Shown: positions 8,157 to 16,026 of the stretch, in pieces
How the letters are laid out: each line of letters opens with the position of its first letter
Position numbering within the stretch: the stretch's first letter is position 1
DNA from: Streptomyces niveus
Lineage (GTDB): Bacteria; Actinomycetota; Actinomycetes; Streptomycetales; Streptomycetaceae
DNA: 64,000 nt
Direction of reading: 5' to 3'
Assembly: GCF_002009175.1 (NCBI RefSeq)
Contig: NZ_CP018047.1
Span: 1,364,001 to 1,428,000, forward strand
Translations under genes and position numbers: made by a program
Notes under the pieces: generated by a model
What the model saw: the letters and a program-made list of their open reading frames with translations, nothing else
What the model was told of the DNA's origin: nothing
Databases searched by the model: none

Positions 8157-9232
8157 CGGGTTGCCTCCGCGCGCTTGCGGACCCATGCGTTGAGCAGGGT
8201 GGCCAGAAGGAGCATCGCTCCGAGGAAGAACTTGAACCAGTCCGGGTTCCACTCCGCGTACACGATGCCCTTGCTGGTCATGCCGAAGATGAAGGCACCG
8301 ACTGCGGAGCCGATCGCCGAGCCGTAACCGCCGGTGATCAGACAGCCGCCGATGACCGCGGCGATGATGTAGATCAGCTCGTTGCCGACGCCCTCGCCGG
8401 ACTGGACGACGTCGAACGAGAAGAGCAGGTGCTGGCCGGAGACCCAGGCGCAGAAGCCGACGCCCATGTAGAGGCCGATCTTCGTCAGCCGGACCGGGAC
8501 ACCGACGGCGCGGGCGGCCTCGGCGTTGCCGCCGACCGCGAAGATCCAGTTGCCGAAGCGGGTCCGGAGCAGGATCCAGGTCGCCAGCGCGACCAGACCC
8601 GCCCACCAGAGGATGGTGACCTTCAACTCGACGCCGCCGAGGTTAAGTTCGGAGGCGAAGAGCTTACGGGCCGATTCGAAGCCCTCCATGTCGCTGATGC
8701 TCTTGGTCGAGACGGTGCCGCTGATCAGCTTGGTCAGACCGAGGTTGAGACCGGTGAGCATCAGGAACGTGCCGAGGGTGATGATGAAGCTCGGCAGTTT
8801 CGTCCGTGTCAGCATGAAGCCGTTGAACACCCCGATGGCCAGGGTGACCAGCAGGGACACGAACACGCCGACCCAGATGTTGGCCGTCATCTGGTAGCTG
8901 AACATCGAGGAGATCAGCGCCGAGCTGGTGACCAGCACACCGGCGGACAGGTCGAACTCGCCACCGATCATCAGCAGCGCCACCGGCACCGCCATGATCC
9001 CGATCGTCGACGCCGCGTACAGGACGGTGCCGAAGCTGGATGTCTTGAGGAACGAGTCGGCGACGACGGCGAAGAAGAGGAACACCGCCAGGGCGCCGAC
9101 GACCGCGCCCAGTTCGGGCCTGCCGAGCAGCTTGCGCAGCGGCGAATCGCCCAGCAGCCGCTCGTCCTTGGCCGGGCTGCCGTGCCCGCCGTCGCCCGGC
9201 CGGTCCTTCACGGGTGGTGCGGTTGTGGTCAT
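8153..9232 (-). CDS. Sugar ABC transporter permease (CUT2/RbsC type)
   Basis: The 359-residue membrane protein belongs to the branched-chain/ribose permease fold. It has about ten hydrophobic segments, the conserved [20 protein letters not shown] loop, and [14 protein letters not shown] near residue 235, where the cytoplasmic coupling loop is expected. The first 40 residues are hydrophilic. It overlaps both neighbours by 4 bases (ATGA at 9229-9232 with the binding protein and at 8153-8156 with the ATPase), so the three subunits are translated as a coupled unit. Confidence 0.92.
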   Translation of the reverse strand: MTTTAPPVKDRPGDGGHGSPAKDERLLGDSPLRKLLGRPELGAVVGALAVFLFFAVVADSFLKTSSFGTVLYAASTIGIMAVPVALLMIGGEFDLSAGVLVTSSALISSMFSYQMTANIWVGVFVSLLVTLAIGVFNGFMLTRTKLPSFIITLGTFLMLTGLNLGLTKLISGTVSTKSISDMEGFESARKLFASELNLGGVELKVTILWWAGLVALATWILLRTRFGNWIFAVGGNAEAARAVGVPVRLTKIGLYMGVGFCAWVSGQHLLFSFDVVQSGEGVGNELIYIIAAVIGGCLITGGYGSAIGSAVGAFIFGMTSKGIVYAEWNPDWFKFFLGAMLLLATLLNAWVRKRAEATR

Positions 9233-10260
9233 CGGGTCCCTCGCTCCGCGTATTTCTCCAGCTCGGCCGCGTCCTGCTTGCTGATGATCTGTGGGCCGGT
9301 GAGGACCGGGAGCCCGCCGCCGAGCACGTCGGCGTTGTACCGGTAGAGCCAGAGCAGATCGACGGCCTCGTACCCCTGGAGGTACGGCTGCTGGTCGACG
9401 GCGAAGCCGAGCCGGCCCGCCTTGAGCGAGCCCGCGACGGCCTCGTTGAGGTCGAACGTGTCGATCTCGGCCTCGCTGCCCGCGGTCTCCTTCGCCTTGA
9501 CGGCGGTGTCCGCGAAGGGCGCGCCGAGCGTCACGACGGCGTCGATGGTCTTGTCGGCCTGGAGCTTCGCCTCGATGGACGCCTGTACGTCGGGCATGTT
9601 GGTGCCGTCGACATAGAGGTTCTGCATCGTGCCGTCGAAGGTCTTCTTCGCCCCGGCGCAGCGCTGCTCGTGGCCGACGTTCCCCTGCTCGTGCAGGACA
9701 CAGAGGGCCTTCTCGCGGCCCCTCTTGTCCAGTTCGTCGCCGACGGCCTCACCGGCGATCGACTCGTCCTGGCCGATGTGGGTCAGCGCGCCGAACTGCT
9801 TCGACTGCTCGGAGCCCGAGTTGACGGTGATCACCGGGATGCCGGCCTTGGTGGCCTTGGCGACGACGGCCTTCATCGCGTCGGGCTTGGCGAGCGTGAC
9901 TATCAGCCCGTCGACGCCCTTGTCTATGTACGACTGGACGAGCTGGGCCTGCTGCTGGCCCTCGTCGCTGTGCGCGTACAGAAAGTTGATGTTGTCCTTG
10001 ACCGCGGCCTGCTCGGCGCCCTTCTGGACGATGTCCCAGAAGGTGTCGCCGTCTCCCGAGTGGGTGACCATCGCGAAGGTCCACTTCGGCGTGCTCACCG
10101 CGGCCCGCCCCTGTGCCTCGGCCGCCGCGGCCCGGTCCTCGGCGCGCTTGCCGCCGGTGCTGCTGCATCCCGCCAGGGACGCCGCCCCGAGAACCGCCGC
10201 CAGCACCGCGACCGTCGCGCGCACCCCTGTCCGACGTACCCCTGTTCGACCCCTTGCCAC
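9229..10260 (-). CDS. Sugar ABC transporter substrate-binding lipoprotein, copy A
   Basis: With a GTG start at 10260 the product is 343 residues and begins with an arginine-rich n-region, a hydrophobic stretch (TVAVLAAVLGAAS) and a lipobox LAGC, so it should be a membrane-anchored lipoprotein. The mature part is a periplasmic-binding-protein type 1 (Peripla_BP_4) domain with KWTFAMVTHSGDGDTFWDIV at its start and DQQPYLQGYEAVDLLWLYR near the end, typical of CUT2 sugar binders. AAGAAGG upstream supports the chosen start; an in-frame longer version would bury the signal peptide. It is strongly similar throughout to the binding protein encoded just upstream. Confidence 0.9.
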   Translation of the reverse strand: MARGRTGVRRTGVRATVAVLAAVLGAASLAGCSSTGGKRAEDRAAAAEAQGRAAVSTPKWTFAMVTHSGDGDTFWDIVQKGAEQAAVKDNINFLYAHSDEGQQQAQLVQSYIDKGVDGLIVTLAKPDAMKAVVAKATKAGIPVITVNSGSEQSKQFGALTHIGQDESIAGEAVGDELDKRGREKALCVLHEQGNVGHEQRCAGAKKTFDGTMQNLYVDGTNMPDVQASIEAKLQADKTIDAVVTLGAPFADTAVKAKETAGSEAEIDTFDLNEAVAGSLKAGRLGFAVDQQPYLQGYEAVDLLWLYRYNADVLGGGLPVLTGPQIISKQDAAELEKYAERGTR

Positions 10261-10405
10261 GACGCAGTGCCCTTCTTGCCGTACTTCCCGGTACCGCCGG
10301 GCGCGGTGGGACCCGGCCCGGCGGCCCAAGTATCGGTCATGGCTGTTCGGGGCCTGTTCATCGGGTACGGGCACGTGCATGTCATCGGGCGGTGACGGCT
10401 GTCTG

Positions 10406-11416
10406 TCATCGGGTGCCGCGTGCGGTGAACTTCTCCAGCGCGGGGACGTCCTTCTCCGTGACGAGAGCGGGTCCGGTGAGTACGGGCTTCCCGCCGCCGA
10501 TGACGTTTCCGTTGTTCTTGTGGAGCCACAGTTCGTCGACGGCGAGATAGCCCTGGAGGTAGGGCTGCTGGTCGACCGCGAAGCCGATCTCCTTGGCCTT
10601 GAGCTGCTTGACCACGTCCTCGTTGAGGTCGAAGGTGTTGATCTCGGCGCCGGATCCGGCGCTCTCCTTGGCCTTCACGGACGCGGCGGCGAAGGGCGCG
10701 CCGAGCGTCACGACCGTGTCGATATCCTTGCCGCTCTGGAGCTTGGCCTCGATCGACGACGTCGTCGCGGGCATGTTGGTGCCCTCGACGTTCAGATTCT
10801 CCACCGTGCCCTCGAAGGTCTTCTCGACCCCGGCGCAGCGGCCTTCGAGCGAGACGTTGCCCTGCTCGTGGATGACGCAGAGCGCCTTCTTCTTGCCGCG
10901 CTTGTTCAGCTCCTCGCCGACCGCCTCACCGGCGATGGCCTCGTCCTGGCCGATATGGCCGAGCGCGCCGAACGGCTCGGAGAACTCGGCGCCGGAGTTG
11001 ATCGTGACGACGGGGATTCCGGCGGCCGCCGCCTTGGCGAGGACGGCCTTGACGGCCTCGGGCTTGGCGAGGCTGACCACGAGTCCGTCGACGTCCTGGT
11101 CGATATAGCTCTGGATCAGCTGGGCCTGCTCCTTGCCCTCCTTGTTGGCCGCGTAGAGGAACTGCACGTTGTCCTTGGCCGCCGCGACCTTGGCGCCGCT
11201 CTGGACGATGTCCCAGAAGGTGTCGCCCTCGCCGGAGTGCGTGACCATGGCGATCTTCATGCGCGGGGTCTTGGCCGCCGTACCGCCCCCGCCGTCGTCG
11301 GCCTTGCCCTCGGAGTCCTTGCCTCCGGAGCCGCTGCATCCGGCGACGAGGGCGAGCGCGCATGCGGTGAGCAGCGCCGCCGCCGTGCGGCCCGCCGCCT
11401 TTCGGTTGGTACGCAT
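10406..11416 (-). CDS. Sugar ABC transporter substrate-binding lipoprotein, copy B
   Basis: The 336-residue lipoprotein starts MRTNRKAAGRTAAALL and carries lipobox VAGC. Its mature domain parallels copy A almost residue for residue (THSGEGDTFWDIVQSGA, VTLGAPFA, GFAVDQQPYLQGY), and both proteins end in RGTR, so the pair arose by tandem duplication. It is the first gene of the transporter operon, 145 bp upstream of copy A. Two binders serving one permease usually widen or separate substrate preference. A promoter-proximal motif shared with the divergent oxidoreductase gene lies about 73 bp upstream. Confidence 0.9.
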   Translation of the reverse strand: MRTNRKAAGRTAAALLTACALALVAGCSGSGGKDSEGKADDGGGGTAAKTPRMKIAMVTHSGEGDTFWDIVQSGAKVAAAKDNVQFLYAANKEGKEQAQLIQSYIDQDVDGLVVSLAKPEAVKAVLAKAAAAGIPVVTINSGAEFSEPFGALGHIGQDEAIAGEAVGEELNKRGKKKALCVIHEQGNVSLEGRCAGVEKTFEGTVENLNVEGTNMPATTSSIEAKLQSGKDIDTVVTLGAPFAAASVKAKESAGSGAEINTFDLNEDVVKQLKAKEIGFAVDQQPYLQGYLAVDELWLHKNNGNVIGGGKPVLTGPALVTEKDVPALEKFTARGTR

Positions 11417-11488
11417 GGTGGTTCCGCCTTCTCTCCCGGGCCGCCCCGTTGCGGCTGGGGGAGTTCTAGCGGCGGTCGCGCGGCCCCG

Positions 11489-11509
11489 TCAATACTTTGT
11501 CCGAACATT
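11489..11509 (-). promoter_or_regulatory. Candidate operator/promoter motif for the sugar ABC operon
   Basis: Read on the minus strand the motif is ATGT-TC-GGACAAA-GTA-TTGAC, located 73-93 bp upstream of binding-protein copy B. It matches 16 of 21 positions of the motif at 12501-12521. Conserved blocks ATGT, GGACAAA and TTGAC make it a candidate binding site for the GntR regulator or a shared promoter element. Bioinformatic inference only. Confidence 0.5.
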
Positions 11510-11569
11510 CTTACGAAGATGGGACGACCAGGAGCCGTCCGGGAACCGTGCGGGAGCTGTGCGGCGGCT

Positions 11570-12358
11570 CTACGAGCGGACGAGGAGTTGGAACTCGAAG
11601 ACGTACCGCGAGGCCCGGTAGATGTGCACGCCGAACTCGACGGCGCGGCCCGTGTCGTCGAAGGTGGTGCGCTCCATCGTGAGCAGCGGCGCGCCCGTCG
11701 CCTCGTCGAGCAGCCGCGCCTCCCCGGCGTCGGCGGCACGCGCGCCGACCGACTGGCGCGCGCTGTGCAGCGTGATCCCGACAGCGCGCATCATCCGGTA
11801 GAGGCCGGTGGATTCAAGCCGGGCGGTGTCGCAGTCGAGAAGCTGGAGCGGGAGGTGGTTGCGCAGCCGGGCCATCGGTTCGTCGTGGGCGTACCGGAGG
11901 CGTTCGACGAGACGTACGTCCTCGCCTTCCGCGACACCGAGGGCGGCGGCGACCTGGGCGGTGGCCGGTTCGACGGTGTTGCGCAGGACACGGGTGGCGG
12001 GGCGCTGGCCGGCCGCCTCCAGGTCGTCGTAGAGGCTGCTCAGCTCCAGCGGGCGTCTGACCTGGCTGTGCAGGACCTGGGTGCCGACGCCCCTGCGGCG
12101 TACCAGCAGGCCCTTGTCGACGAGCGACTGGATGGCCTGGCGGACGGTGGGCCGGGAGAGTCCGAGCCGGCCCGCCAGCTCGATCTCGTTGCCGAGGAGG
12201 CTGCCCGGCGCCAGTCCGCCCTGTTCGATGGCGGCTTCGAGCTGCTGCGACAGCTGGAAGTAGAGGGGGACGGGGCTGGTGCGGTCCACACCGAGCTGGA
12301 GCGCGGCGGCCTGGGGGGCCTGCCCGCTCGGCTGCTCCCGCTCCGGCTGCTTGGACAC
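11570..12358 (-). CDS. GntR/HutC-family transcriptional regulator
   Basis: The 262-residue protein has an N-terminal winged helix (SPVPLYFQLSQQLEAAIEQG, then ELAGRLGLSRPTVRQAIQ and VRRRGVGTQV, residues about 25-95) and a C-terminal UTRA ligand domain ending with ASRYVFEFQL. GTG at 12358 is taken as start because the frame further upstream is unlike the family. HutC-type regulators sense a sugar, amino acid or phosphate ester and repress nearby catabolic genes. It lies between the sugar ABC operon and the divergent oxidoreductase, so these are its likely targets. A TTGTC-AG-GACAA palindrome lies in front of it. Confidence 0.88.
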   Translation of the reverse strand: MSKQPEREQPSGQAPQAAALQLGVDRTSPVPLYFQLSQQLEAAIEQGGLAPGSLLGNEIELAGRLGLSRPTVRQAIQSLVDKGLLVRRRGVGTQVLHSQVRRPLELSSLYDDLEAAGQRPATRVLRNTVEPATAQVAAALGVAEGEDVRLVERLRYAHDEPMARLRNHLPLQLLDCDTARLESTGLYRMMRAVGITLHSARQSVGARAADAGEARLLDEATGAPLLTMERTTFDDTGRAVEFGVHIYRASRYVFEFQLLVRS

Positions 12359-12408
12359 GTGGGCGAGCGTAGCCCCGTGAGATGTTGACGGAAAGTCCTG
12401 TAGTTCGG

Positions 12409-12420
12409 TTGTCAGGACAA
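12409..12420. promoter_or_regulatory. Candidate GntR operator TTGTCAGGACAA
   Basis: A 5-2-5 inverted repeat (TTGTC/GACAA) lies 51 bp upstream of the GntR start, followed by a further partial copy, GTGTCAGGAG. The GGACAA half also occurs in the motifs at 12501-12521 and 11489-11509. This fits autoregulation by the GntR protein but is inferred only from pattern. Confidence 0.45.
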
Positions 12421-12500
12421 GTGTCAGGAGAAGTGAAGCGGACAGTCGGGATCGACACCGTCCGAGCAAAGATCATTGCAAAGATCATCAACAGGTCTAA

Positions 12501-12521
12501 ATGTAAGGACAAACGCTTGAC
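12501..12521 (+). promoter_or_regulatory. Candidate operator/promoter motif for the oxidoreductase gene
   Basis: The sequence ATGT-AA-GGACAAA-CGC-TTGAC lies 33 bp upstream of the oxidoreductase start and matches 16 of 21 positions of the motif in front of the sugar ABC operon on the opposite strand. This suggests common control of transporter and dehydrogenase. Confidence 0.5.
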
Positions 12522-12553
12522 ATGACGACGAGGCGAAGGCCACCTTGGGGGCC

Positions 12554-13558
12554 ATGCGCATCGGACTCATCGGCACGGGCCGTATCGGCACCTTCCACGC
12601 GGCGGCGCTGAGCCGCCATCGTGAGGTCGGCTCCCTGGTCGTCGCCGACACGGACGCGGCCCGCGCCGCACATGTCGCCGACCGTACGGGCTCGACGGCG
12701 GCCCCCTCGGTGGACGAGATCTTCTCCTGGGGCGTGGACGCCGTCGTCATCGCCTCGGCCACCTCGGCGCACGCCGATCTGATCAGCCGCGCCGCGCGGG
12801 CGGGGCTGCCCGCCTTCTGTGAGAAGCCGATCGCGCTGGATCTCAAGGGCACGCTGAGCGCCCTGAAGGAGGTCGACTCCGCGGGCACCGTTCTGCAACT
12901 GGGCTTCATGCGCCGCTTCGACGCCGGTTACGGCGCGGCCCGCGATCTCGTACGGTCCGGTGCGCTGGGCCGGCTGCACACCGTCCGGGCCATCACCTCC
13001 GACCCGGCGCCCCCGGCTCCGGAGTATCTGCCGCTCTCCGGCGGGCTCTACCGGGACTGTCTGGTCCACGACTTCGACATCATGCGCTGGGTCACCGGGC
13101 GCGAGGTGGTGGAGGTGTACGCGACCGGTTCGGACGCCGGGCCGCCGATGTTCCGCGCGGCCGGGGACATCGACACGGCCGCCGCCGTCCTCACCCTGGA
13201 CGACGGGACGCTCGCCACCGCCACGGCGACCCGCTGCAACGGCGCGGGGTACGACGTACGGATGGAACTGGCGGGCGAGGTCGACCAGTTCGCGGTCGGC
13301 CTCGACGACCGTACGCCGATCACCTCGACCGAGCCGAAGGGCCCACCGCGCTGCGACAACCCGTGGCCGGGCTTCCTGGAGCGGTTCGCCCCGGCGTACG
13401 AGGCGGAGCTGGACGCCTTCATCCGCGTCGTGGGCGGCGAGCTGGAGAATCCGTGCGACGGTCACGAGGCGCTGCACGCGCTGCGGATCGCCGAGGCGTG
13501 CGAGCTGTCGCGGCTGGAGCACCGGCCCGTACGGCTGGACGAGATCCCGGGCGGCTGA
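12554..13558 (+). CDS. Gfo/Idh/MocA-family oxidoreductase, inositol 2-dehydrogenase-like
   Basis: The 334-residue product opens with a Rossmann NAD(P) motif, RIGLIGTGRIGTFHAAAL. It has the family signature FCEKPIALD near residue 94 and a conserved catalytic-type region (DCLVHDFDIMRWVTGREV) where the His/Asp pair is expected. Such enzymes oxidise or reduce a sugar or cyclitol hydroxyl, for example myo-inositol. A TTG codon 9 bp upstream is in frame, but ATG at 12554 fits the fold. Its divergence from the GntR gene and its shared promoter motif with the ABC operon suggest it acts on the imported sugar. The precise substrate is inference. Confidence 0.85.
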   Translation: MRIGLIGTGRIGTFHAAALSRHREVGSLVVADTDAARAAHVADRTGSTAAPSVDEIFSWGVDAVVIASATSAHADLISRAARAGLPAFCEKPIALDLKGTLSALKEVDSAGTVLQLGFMRRFDAGYGAARDLVRSGALGRLHTVRAITSDPAPPAPEYLPLSGGLYRDCLVHDFDIMRWVTGREVVEVYATGSDAGPPMFRAAGDIDTAAAVLTLDDGTLATATATRCNGAGYDVRMELAGEVDQFAVGLDDRTPITSTEPKGPPRCDNPWPGFLERFAPAYEAELDAFIRVVGGELENPCDGHEALHALRIAEACELSRLEHRPVRLDEIPGG

Positions 13559-13565
13559 ACGAGCC

Positions 13566-13600
13566 CGCCCGGCGATCCAGTCCGGCGATCCCGCCGGGCG
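13566..13600. terminator. Possible bidirectional hairpin between convergent genes
   Basis: A 9-bp perfect stem (13566-13574 with 13592-13600) lies in the 57-bp gap between the convergent oxidoreductase and thioesterase genes. The loop is 17 bases long. Confidence 0.4.
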
Positions 13601-13615
13601 ATCGGGGGCGAGTCC

Positions 13616-14038
13616 TCAGGCGGGCTTCGGCACCGGAAGCACCGTGCCCTGTGCCACCGCGCACAGCGTCTGTGTACCGTCGTCCGCCACCGTGAACAGA
13701 TCGCAGCGCACCGTCGCCTGCCGCCGGCCCGCGTGGACGACGGACGCGCGGGCGAGCAGCGTGCGGCCGGTACCGGGACGCATGTACTGGATGGAGAACC
13801 CGGCCGTCAGTACGGCGGGACCGAGCACCGAGCCGGCGGCGAACGTGATGCTGTTGTCCGCCGCGTACGCCAGCACTCCCCCGTGCAGATAGCCGTTCTG
13901 CTGCTGGAGGTCCTCCCGGATGTCCAGCTCCAGCTCCGCCTCGCCGTCACCGAAGACCATGACCCGGGTACCGAGCAGGCTGCTGAAGGGCTGGCTCGCC
14001 AGCACCTTCCGCGCCAGGACAATGTCGAACTCCTGCAT
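13616..14038 (-). CDS. PaaI-type hotdog-fold acyl-CoA thioesterase
   Basis: The 140-residue protein has the hotdog thioesterase core: DLQQQNGYLHGGVLAYAADN around residues 43-62, carrying the HGG motif and the downstream acidic residue typical of PaaI/YbgC-like enzymes, then a beta-rich half (SIQYMRPGTGRTLLARASVV). It likely hydrolyses aromatic or medium-chain acyl-CoA thioesters. ATG at 14038 is chosen for its clear GGAGGAG ribosome site; a longer in-frame start at 14089 has no such site and would overlap the P450 stop. It is 44 bp downstream of the P450 gene and probably co-transcribed. Confidence 0.85.
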   Translation of the reverse strand: MQEFDIVLARKVLASQPFSSLLGTRVMVFGDGEAELELDIREDLQQQNGYLHGGVLAYAADNSITFAAGSVLGPAVLTAGFSIQYMRPGTGRTLLARASVVHAGRRQATVRCDLFTVADDGTQTLCAVAQGTVLPVPKPA

Positions 14039-14082
14039 GGTCGAACTCCTCCGGAACGTGCCCGCGCGGCTCTCCGCCATCC

Positions 14083-15294
14083 CTACCACCGAACCGGCAG
14101 ACCCCGCACCCCGCGGATCAGCATTCCGGGCAGCCAGTCGAGCGGCCCCGTGTCCGGGTCGAGGGTCAGTGCGGGGCAGCGTTCGAGGAGGGTACGGACC
14201 GCGATCCGGGCCTCCAGGCGCGCGAGCGGCGCGCCGAGACAGTGATGGATGCCGTGTCCGAAGGCGAGATGTCCGTGGTTGCGGCCCTTGGCGCCGGTCG
14301 CCGTGGCCGTCGCCGTACGCCGGATGTCGAAGCGGTCCGGCTCCGGGTAGCGCGCGGGGTCACGGCCCGCCGCGCCGAGACCGACCAGCACCGCCTCCCA
14401 GGCGGGGATGACCGTGTCGCCGACGGTCACGGGCTCGCGGGTGAAGCGGACGGTGCTGTTCAGGACCGGGCCCTCGTAGCGCAGCATCTCCTCGACAGCG
14501 CCGTCGAGGAGGCCGAAGTCGTCGCGCAGGGCTGCCAGTTGACCGGGATGGGCGAGCAGGGCGCGGATGCCGTTGGTGATGAGGTTGACCGTCGTCTCAT
14601 GACCGGCGATCAGCAACAGGTAGGCCATGGAGCGCAGTTCGGGCGCGGAGAGCCGGTCGCCGTCCTCGGCGCGGGTGCGCAGCAGGGCGGAGAGCAGATC
14701 GTCGGAGGGACCGGCGCAGCGCTTGTCCTCGATCAACTCGTCGAAGTAGGTGCCGAGTTCGTGCACGGCCATGTACTCTCCGCCGGGTTCGGCGGGTGCG
14801 ACGATCTCCGTCGACCAGGCGCGGAAGACGGCGCGGTCGGCGGCGGGCACACCGAGCAGTTCGCAGATGACGGTGATGGGCAGCGGATACGACAGCGACT
14901 CGACCAGGTCGCCGTGGCCCGCGGGGAGCATGGCGTCGATCAGCTCGTCGGTGACGGACTGGATCCGCTCCCGCAGTCCGGCGACCCGGTGGGCGGTGAA
15001 CTCGCGGGCGACGAGCTTGCGCAGCCGGGTGTGGTCGGGCGGGTCGACGAGCAGCAGATTCGGTCCGATGACCCGTTCGTCGAGCATGGTGGTGCCCACC
15101 GTGGCCGGTGACTTGGAGAACCGGGGATCGGCGAGCGCGGCGCGCGCCTCCCGGTGACCGACGATCAGCCAGAGCCGTTCACCGTGCGGCGTGCGCACCT
15201 CATGGACCGGGCCCGACTCGCGCAGTTTCGCGAAGTACGGGTACGGATCGGCGGTGAAGTCGGGCCCGTACGCGCCCAGATCGACAACGGTCAT
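14083..15294 (-). CDS. Cytochrome P450 (CYP107-like)
   Basis: The 403-residue bacterial P450 has the I-helix oxygen-activation motif LLIAGHETTVN near residue 235, the ExxR pair in EEMLRYEGP, and the haem-ligand loop FGHGIHHCLGAPLARLE near residue 345, where the Cys binds iron. All three needed motifs are intact and the length is normal. It is a soluble monooxygenase needing external ferredoxin; no ferredoxin gene is adjacent. GTG three bases upstream is an alternative start. With the following thioesterase it may handle a CoA- or carrier-bound substrate, but this is speculative. Confidence 0.93.
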   Translation of the reverse strand: MTVVDLGAYGPDFTADPYPYFAKLRESGPVHEVRTPHGERLWLIVGHREARAALADPRFSKSPATVGTTMLDERVIGPNLLLVDPPDHTRLRKLVAREFTAHRVAGLRERIQSVTDELIDAMLPAGHGDLVESLSYPLPITVICELLGVPAADRAVFRAWSTEIVAPAEPGGEYMAVHELGTYFDELIEDKRCAGPSDDLLSALLRTRAEDGDRLSAPELRSMAYLLLIAGHETTVNLITNGIRALLAHPGQLAALRDDFGLLDGAVEEMLRYEGPVLNSTVRFTREPVTVGDTVIPAWEAVLVGLGAAGRDPARYPEPDRFDIRRTATATATGAKGRNHGHLAFGHGIHHCLGAPLARLEARIAVRTLLERCPALTLDPDTGPLDWLPGMLIRGVRGLPVRW

Positions 15295-15351
15295 CACGTC
15301 AGGTTACGTCGCCGCCGCGTGCGCCACCGACCGAGGCGGCCGGGCCAGCCC

Positions 15352-16026
15352 TCAGCCGTCGTCCGTCACCAGATCCGCGTCGTGCACCAACAGGGCGATC
15401 TGTACACGGTTGTTGAGGTCGAGCTTGGCCAGGATGCGGGAGACGTGCGCCTTGACCGTGGGGACGCTCATGAACAACTCCGCCGCGATTTCCGCGTTGG
15501 AGCTGCCGCGTCCCACGCCGAGCGCCACCTCCCGTTCGCGCTCCGCGAGCCGGGCCAGCCGGCCGGTCGCCGTGTCCTTGCGCACGCCGGTGGGTGCCCC
15601 GGCGACATGGCGCATCAACTGGCGGGTGACGGCGGGGGAGAGCACGGGTTCGCCCGCCGCCACCTGCCGTACCGCCGCGACGATCTCGGCCGGCGGTGTG
15701 TCCTTCAGGACGAATCCGGCGGCGCCCGCGCGCATCGCCCGCAGCACCTGTTCGTCGGCGTGGAACGTGGTCAGGACGAGGACTTCGGGCGCCTCGGCGC
15801 GGGCCCGCAGCTTTTCGGTGGCGGTGAGGCCGTCCATGACGGGCATCCGGATGTCCATCAGGACGACGTCGGGCGTGCGTTCACGTACGAGCGCGTCGAC
15901 CTCGGAGCCGTCGGACGCCTCCCCCACGATCTCGATGTCGTCCGCACCACCGAGCATGAAGGTCAGTCCCGCGCGTACGAGCGGGTCGTCGTCGACGATG
16001 AGCAGCCGGATGATCGTGGTGGTCAT
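15352..16026 (-). CDS. NarL/LuxR-family response regulator
   Basis: The 224-residue protein has a receiver domain with acidic pocket VDDD near residue 10, phospho-acceptor Asp in VVLMDIRMP around residue 54, the conserved Thr in VLVLTTF and Lys in GFVLKDTP. A C-terminal LuxR helix-turn-helix follows (AEREREVALGVGRGSSNAEI, then VPTVKAHVSRILAKL). ATG at 16026 overlaps the TGA of the sensor kinase gene (ATGA), giving coupled synthesis of the pair. Targets are not evident; the P450/thioesterase genes downstream on the same strand are candidates. Confidence 0.93.
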   Translation of the reverse strand: MTTTIIRLLIVDDDPLVRAGLTFMLGGADDIEIVGEASDGSEVDALVRERTPDVVLMDIRMPVMDGLTATEKLRARAEAPEVLVLTTFHADEQVLRAMRAGAAGFVLKDTPPAEIVAAVRQVAAGEPVLSPAVTRQLMRHVAGAPTGVRKDTATGRLARLAEREREVALGVGRGSSNAEIAAELFMSVPTVKAHVSRILAKLDLNNRVQIALLVHDADLVTDDG

